Source: an uncultured Collinsella sp. (GTDB lineage: Bacteria > Actinomycetota > Coriobacteriia > Coriobacteriales > Coriobacteriaceae). From it: DNA of 64,000 bases. A program made the position numbers and the translations under genes. The stretch spans positions 62,001 through 126,000 of the forward strand of contig CABUSH010000001.1 in the NCBI GenBank assembly GCA_902494195.1. The letters are read 5' to 3'. Below, piece by piece: positions 61,360-64,000 of the stretch. The notes beneath the pieces are model-generated. The model worked only from the letters and a program-made list of their open reading frames with translations. It had not been told where the DNA came from and did not search any database. The stretch's first letter is position 1; each line of letters begins with the position of its first letter.

Positions 61360-62262
61360 ATGGATCGCAAAAAAGCAATCGCGCTCTCATTTTCCGTTCC
61401 CGTCGCATGGGGCTTTTCGTACCCCCTCATGAAGATCGGCATGGACAGCATGAACGCCACGAGCATCGTCGCGCTACGCTGCATCATCGCCTTTGTGGCC
61501 TGCATGCTGCTCTTCCACAAGCGCGCTTTCCGTATCAACCGCGACCTTATGGTTCGCGCCGCCATCATCGGCGCCATTATGGCAACCGAACTCACCTGCA
61601 TGTGCCTGGGCTCTAGCCTCACCTCTGCCTCCACTGCCGGCTTTTTACAGAGCCTGACGGTCGTGATCGTGCCGTTTGCCAACGCCGCCCTGCTGCGTCG
61701 CGCCCCCGAGCGCAAAGTGCTCGTCGGCACCGCCATCGTCACCTGCGGCATGCTGCTGCTCTCGGGCGCCGACTTTACCAGTCTGAACCCGGGCGCGCTC
61801 ATCATGCTGCTCTCCGCCTTTGTCTACGCCGGCCATATCATTGTGGCGAAGCGCTTTGTCGAAGATGTCGACCCGCTGGCTCTGGGCGTTTGGCAGCTGG
61901 GCTTTGGCGGCTTATTCTCGGGTATCGCCGCATTCACCTTTGGCGGTTTCACACTTCCCGGCACGCCGGGCGAGATTGTGGTCGTCGTCGCGCTCGCACT
62001 CATCTGCTCTGCCTATGGCTTTATCACCCAGACGCTCGTGCAGCCCCACGTGCCCGCCGAGACCACCGGCTTCGCCTTCTCGCTCGAGCCGGTCTGCTCC
62101 GCCGTCTTCTCGTTCTTCCTGGTCGGCGAGGTCCTGAGCCCCATCGCCTTCTTTGGCGCCGCCCTCATCCTCACCGGCGTCATGGCGGCAACCGTCGAGC
62201 TTCCGCGCCTCCGCGCACATGGACAGGCTCGCATGGCAGGAGCGCCCGAGCACGTCTCGTAG
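61360..62262 (+). CDS. EamA/DMT-family transporter (pair 2)
   Basis: 300 residues, about ten helices. PVAWGFSYPLMKIGMDSM at the start, then LGSSLTSASTAGFLQSL, with the second EamA repeat ending VGEVLSPIAFFGAALILTGV. It is an exporter of unknown metabolite. AAAAGGAG precedes the ATG. It is likely regulated by the divergent LysR at 60335. Confidence 0.92.
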   Translation: MDRKKAIALSFSVPVAWGFSYPLMKIGMDSMNATSIVALRCIIAFVACMLLFHKRAFRINRDLMVRAAIIGAIMATELTCMCLGSSLTSASTAGFLQSLTVVIVPFANAALLRRAPERKVLVGTAIVTCGMLLLSGADFTSLNPGALIMLLSAFVYAGHIIVAKRFVEDVDPLALGVWQLGFGGLFSGIAAFTFGGFTLPGTPGEIVVVVALALICSAYGFITQTLVQPHVPAETTGFAFSLEPVCSAVFSFFLVGEVLSPIAFFGAALILTGVMAATVELPRLRAHGQARMAGAPEHVS

Positions 62263-62350
62263 ACCCCACTCTTCATACAGCCGCGGCATAAAGGCAACCG
62301 GTGCGCCTTTACAATAGATGCCAACAGAGCATCTGCCATAAAGGAGCCCC

Positions 62351-63076
62351 ATGGACACCGCAACTCGCGACCGCAACATAGCAACTTGGTTGGGCGATGC
62401 GCCGCAGCCGGTACGTGACACTACGAACCAGCTGCTCGAGCGCATTGCCCTTTTGCGTACCGAGCAGACTATCTACCCGGCACAAGACGACATCCTCAAT
62501 GCCCTCGCCTACACGCCGGCCGACCAGGTCAAGGTTGTCATCTTGGGTCAGGACCCTTATCACGGACCCAACCAGGCAATGGGGCTGTCGTTCTCGGTCC
62601 CCGCGACGCAAACCAAGTTGCCGCCGAGCCTGCGCAACATCTATAAGGAGCTCAAAGCCGATCTGGATTGCCCCATTCCCGCCACGGGAGACCTAACCCC
62701 ATGGGCACTGCAGGGCGTCCTGCTCCTCAACACTACGCTCACCGTGCGCGAGCATGCCGCCAACTCGCACGCCAAGCTGGGCTGGAGCACGCTCACCGAC
62801 TACGTTATCGAACGCTGCTGTCAGCTGTCCCAGCCGGTAGTCTTTTTGGCATGGGGCCGCTTTGCCCAGCAGATGGTCGAGGGCAAGCTCGCCGCGACCG
62901 GCGCGGGCAAGGCGACCGGCAAGTTCTGCCTGGCCTCCACGCACCCCTCGCCGCTTTCGGCCAACCGTGCCACGGTAGAACTCCCCGCCTTTATGGGGTC
63001 GCGTCCCTTCTCGGCAGCCAATCGGCTACTCGAACAGCACGGCTCGACCCCCGTCAACTGGACTTGCATCGGCTAA
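62351..63076 (+). CDS. ung: Uracil-DNA glycosylase
   Basis: 241 residues, family 1 UDG. It removes uracil from DNA to start base-excision repair. GQDPYHGPNQAMGLSF contains the catalytic Asp water-activating loop, and HPSPLS is the Leu-intercalation loop with the catalytic His. AAAGGAG precedes the ATG. A terminator follows; it is a single-gene unit. Confidence 0.96.
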   Translation: MDTATRDRNIATWLGDAPQPVRDTTNQLLERIALLRTEQTIYPAQDDILNALAYTPADQVKVVILGQDPYHGPNQAMGLSFSVPATQTKLPPSLRNIYKELKADLDCPIPATGDLTPWALQGVLLLNTTLTVREHAANSHAKLGWSTLTDYVIERCCQLSQPVVFLAWGRFAQQMVEGKLAATGAGKATGKFCLASTHPSPLSANRATVELPAFMGSRPFSAANRLLEQHGSTPVNWTCIG

Positions 63077-63090
63077 AAATCGATACATCA

Positions 63091-63127
63091 AAAACGCGCC
63101 CGACAGCTTTCCATCGGGCGCGTTTCC
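63091..63127. terminator. Terminator between ung and SDR gene
   Basis: AAACGCGCCCGA pairs with TCGGGCGCGTTT around a short loop; it serves both converging genes. Confidence 0.85.
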
Positions 63128-63807
63128 TATTCGGGCCAAATAAATTGCGTGCGGCCGGCCTCGCCGCCATCGATCAGCAGACTCTGCCCGGTCATAAACC
63201 GGTTGGTCACGCCCACAAAGTAGATCCACTCGGCGATCTCTTGGGCGGTGGCCCAGCGTTTAAGCGGCGTGAGCTCCATAATCTGGTTCCACAGGTGCTC
63301 GTCTTCCATCACGCAACGGTTGAGCGGCGTGATAACGCCGCCCGGGTCCACACTGTTGGCGATAGCCTGCGGTGCCAGACGGTTTGCAAGGTTCTTGGTG
63401 TAGGCGATAACGCCGCCCTTGCTGGCGGCATAGGCGGGAAACTCCGATCCCGTATGCCCGCTCGCCGACCCCACATTGACCACGGATCTAATCGCCGGCG
63501 CCGGCTTGGCGGCAAGCCCCTCCCCCACAAAGGCGTAGCGCTCGGTCACGTTGATGGTGCCATACAGGTTGGCGGCGATGTCGTCGGCCGAATCCTGCGT
63601 ACCGGCAACGTTCACGATCACCTGGGGTTCAAGGTCGCCTGGAAACGAGTCCGGCTCGCGGACATCAACGATCAGATGGCGGTAGCGCTCGTGTTCGACC
63701 GCCGCCGGCAGCAGATCAAAGCCCACAACCTCGTGGCCCTCGTCCAAAAAGCGCTGCACGCATGCGGCTCCGATACCGCCCGAAGCGCCCGTGATCAAAA
63801 CCCGCAT
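63127..63807 (-). CDS. Short-chain dehydrogenase/reductase
   Basis: 226 residues. TGASGGIG is the NAD(P)-binding Gly motif, NVAGTQ follows, and GSAS...YAASKGG has the catalytic Ser, Tyr and Lys. The C-terminus FMTGQSLLIDGGEA is typical of classical SDRs. The reducible substrate is unknown. Its AAGGAG lies against the stop of the upstream partial gene, ten bases away, so the two are co-transcribed. Confidence 0.9.
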   Translation of the reverse strand: MRVLITGASGGIGAACVQRFLDEGHEVVGFDLLPAAVEHERYRHLIVDVREPDSFPGDLEPQVIVNVAGTQDSADDIAANLYGTINVTERYAFVGEGLAAKPAPAIRSVVNVGSASGHTGSEFPAYAASKGGVIAYTKNLANRLAPQAIANSVDPGGVITPLNRCVMEDEHLWNQIMELTPLKRWATAQEIAEWIYFVGVTNRFMTGQSLLIDGGEAGRTQFIWPE

Positions 63808-63816
63808 ACTTGCTCC

Positions 63817-64000
63817 TTAGGCGGTTGCGTGGCGCTCGAGGTACTCGGAGCCCACATTCTCGCGCTCCCAGCCGCGCACGACCTTGTAGCCCACGGGGCT
63901 CAGGAAGACCTCGCACAGCAGCTCGGCAACAGCGCCCGTCAGCGAGCACATAAGGACCTGCACCCAGGTCCAACCAAAGAACGTGTGGCTTACCACAATG
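63817..64000 (-). CDS. Membrane protein, C-terminal part (cut by window edge)
   Basis: About 60 C-terminal residues are visible: a hydrophobic helix (FFGWTWVQVLMCSLTGAVAELLC) followed by SPVGYKVVRGWERENVG. The 5' end is outside the window. No family can be named from this fragment. Confidence 0.65.
   Translation of the reverse strand, partial: IVVSHTFFGWTWVQVLMCSLTGAVAELLCEVFLSPVGYKVVRGWERENVGSEYLERHATA

Noticed and set aside
1..64000. tRNA and rRNA genes
   Set aside because: The gaps between genes were read for cloverleaf or rRNA sequence; none was convincing.

Overview
This 64 kb window is GC-rich, densely coded bacterial chromosome. Gene content and protein style point to a gut member of the Coriobacteriia, most likely Collinsella or a close relative. 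This is an inference from a bile salt hydrolase, rubrerythrin, Kup, many LysR regulators, PdxS/PdxT vitamin B6 synthesis, and a repeat-rich genome; no rRNA or tRNA gene is present to confirm it. No prophage, CRISPR array or intact insertion sequence was seen.

Layout. 1-1.2 kb: an iron-dependent alcohol dehydrogenase cut by the window edge. 1.4-2.0 kb: reverse-type rubrerythrin. 2.1-3.7 kb: a nuclease-like gene bracketed by two ~120 bp palindromic elements. 3.7-6.7 kb: pdxR divergent from pdxS-pdxT. 6.7-7.2 kb: a block of inverted repeats. 7.2-9.6 kb: an RGG-repeat protein and an MFS exporter. 9.8-11.2 kb: a peptide-deformylase-like protein and a LysR regulator. 11.3-16.4 kb: a probable catabolic operon with a metal-site-deficient amidohydrolase, two ceramidase-fold proteins and a PTS EIIBC. 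16.6-20.2 kb: an XRE-aminotransferase fusion and a LysR/EamA pair. 20.3-26.2 kb: Kup, a Tat lipoprotein hydrolase, bile salt hydrolase and a second deformylase-like protein. 26.4-30 kb: two nucleobase permeases around an esterase. 30-33 kb: a MetE-like protein, a LysR regulator and a HAD phosphatase. 33.2-35.4 kb: TPP riboswitch and thiM, thiamine-binding protein, thiE. 35.5-41 kb: patatin and two cyclic-di-GMP proteins, the first broken by a frameshift. 41-44 kb: flavodoxin-type reductase, ArsC/Spx-like protein, CobW GTPase, TrmL. 44.2-47 kb: an AT-richer island with a DUF4230 protein, a secreted protein and a serine recombinase. 47-54.5 kb: two paralogous AAA ATPases flanking a UvrA2-like protein and a GNAT, then a TetM-like GTPase. 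54.7-64 kb: mscL with a zinc ribbon, RNA methyltransferases, MATE, a second LysR/EamA pair, ung and an SDR.

Three themes stand out. First, palindromic repeats of several families sit exactly at stop codons, in places supplying the stop codon. Second, the two paralogous AAA ATPases each have three phased direct repeats upstream. Third, several proteins keep a familiar fold but lack catalytic residues: the amidohydrolase, the ArsC-like protein and both deformylase-like proteins.

All coordinates and motifs were read by eye from the sequence. Family assignments come from recognised motifs and were not checked by database search.
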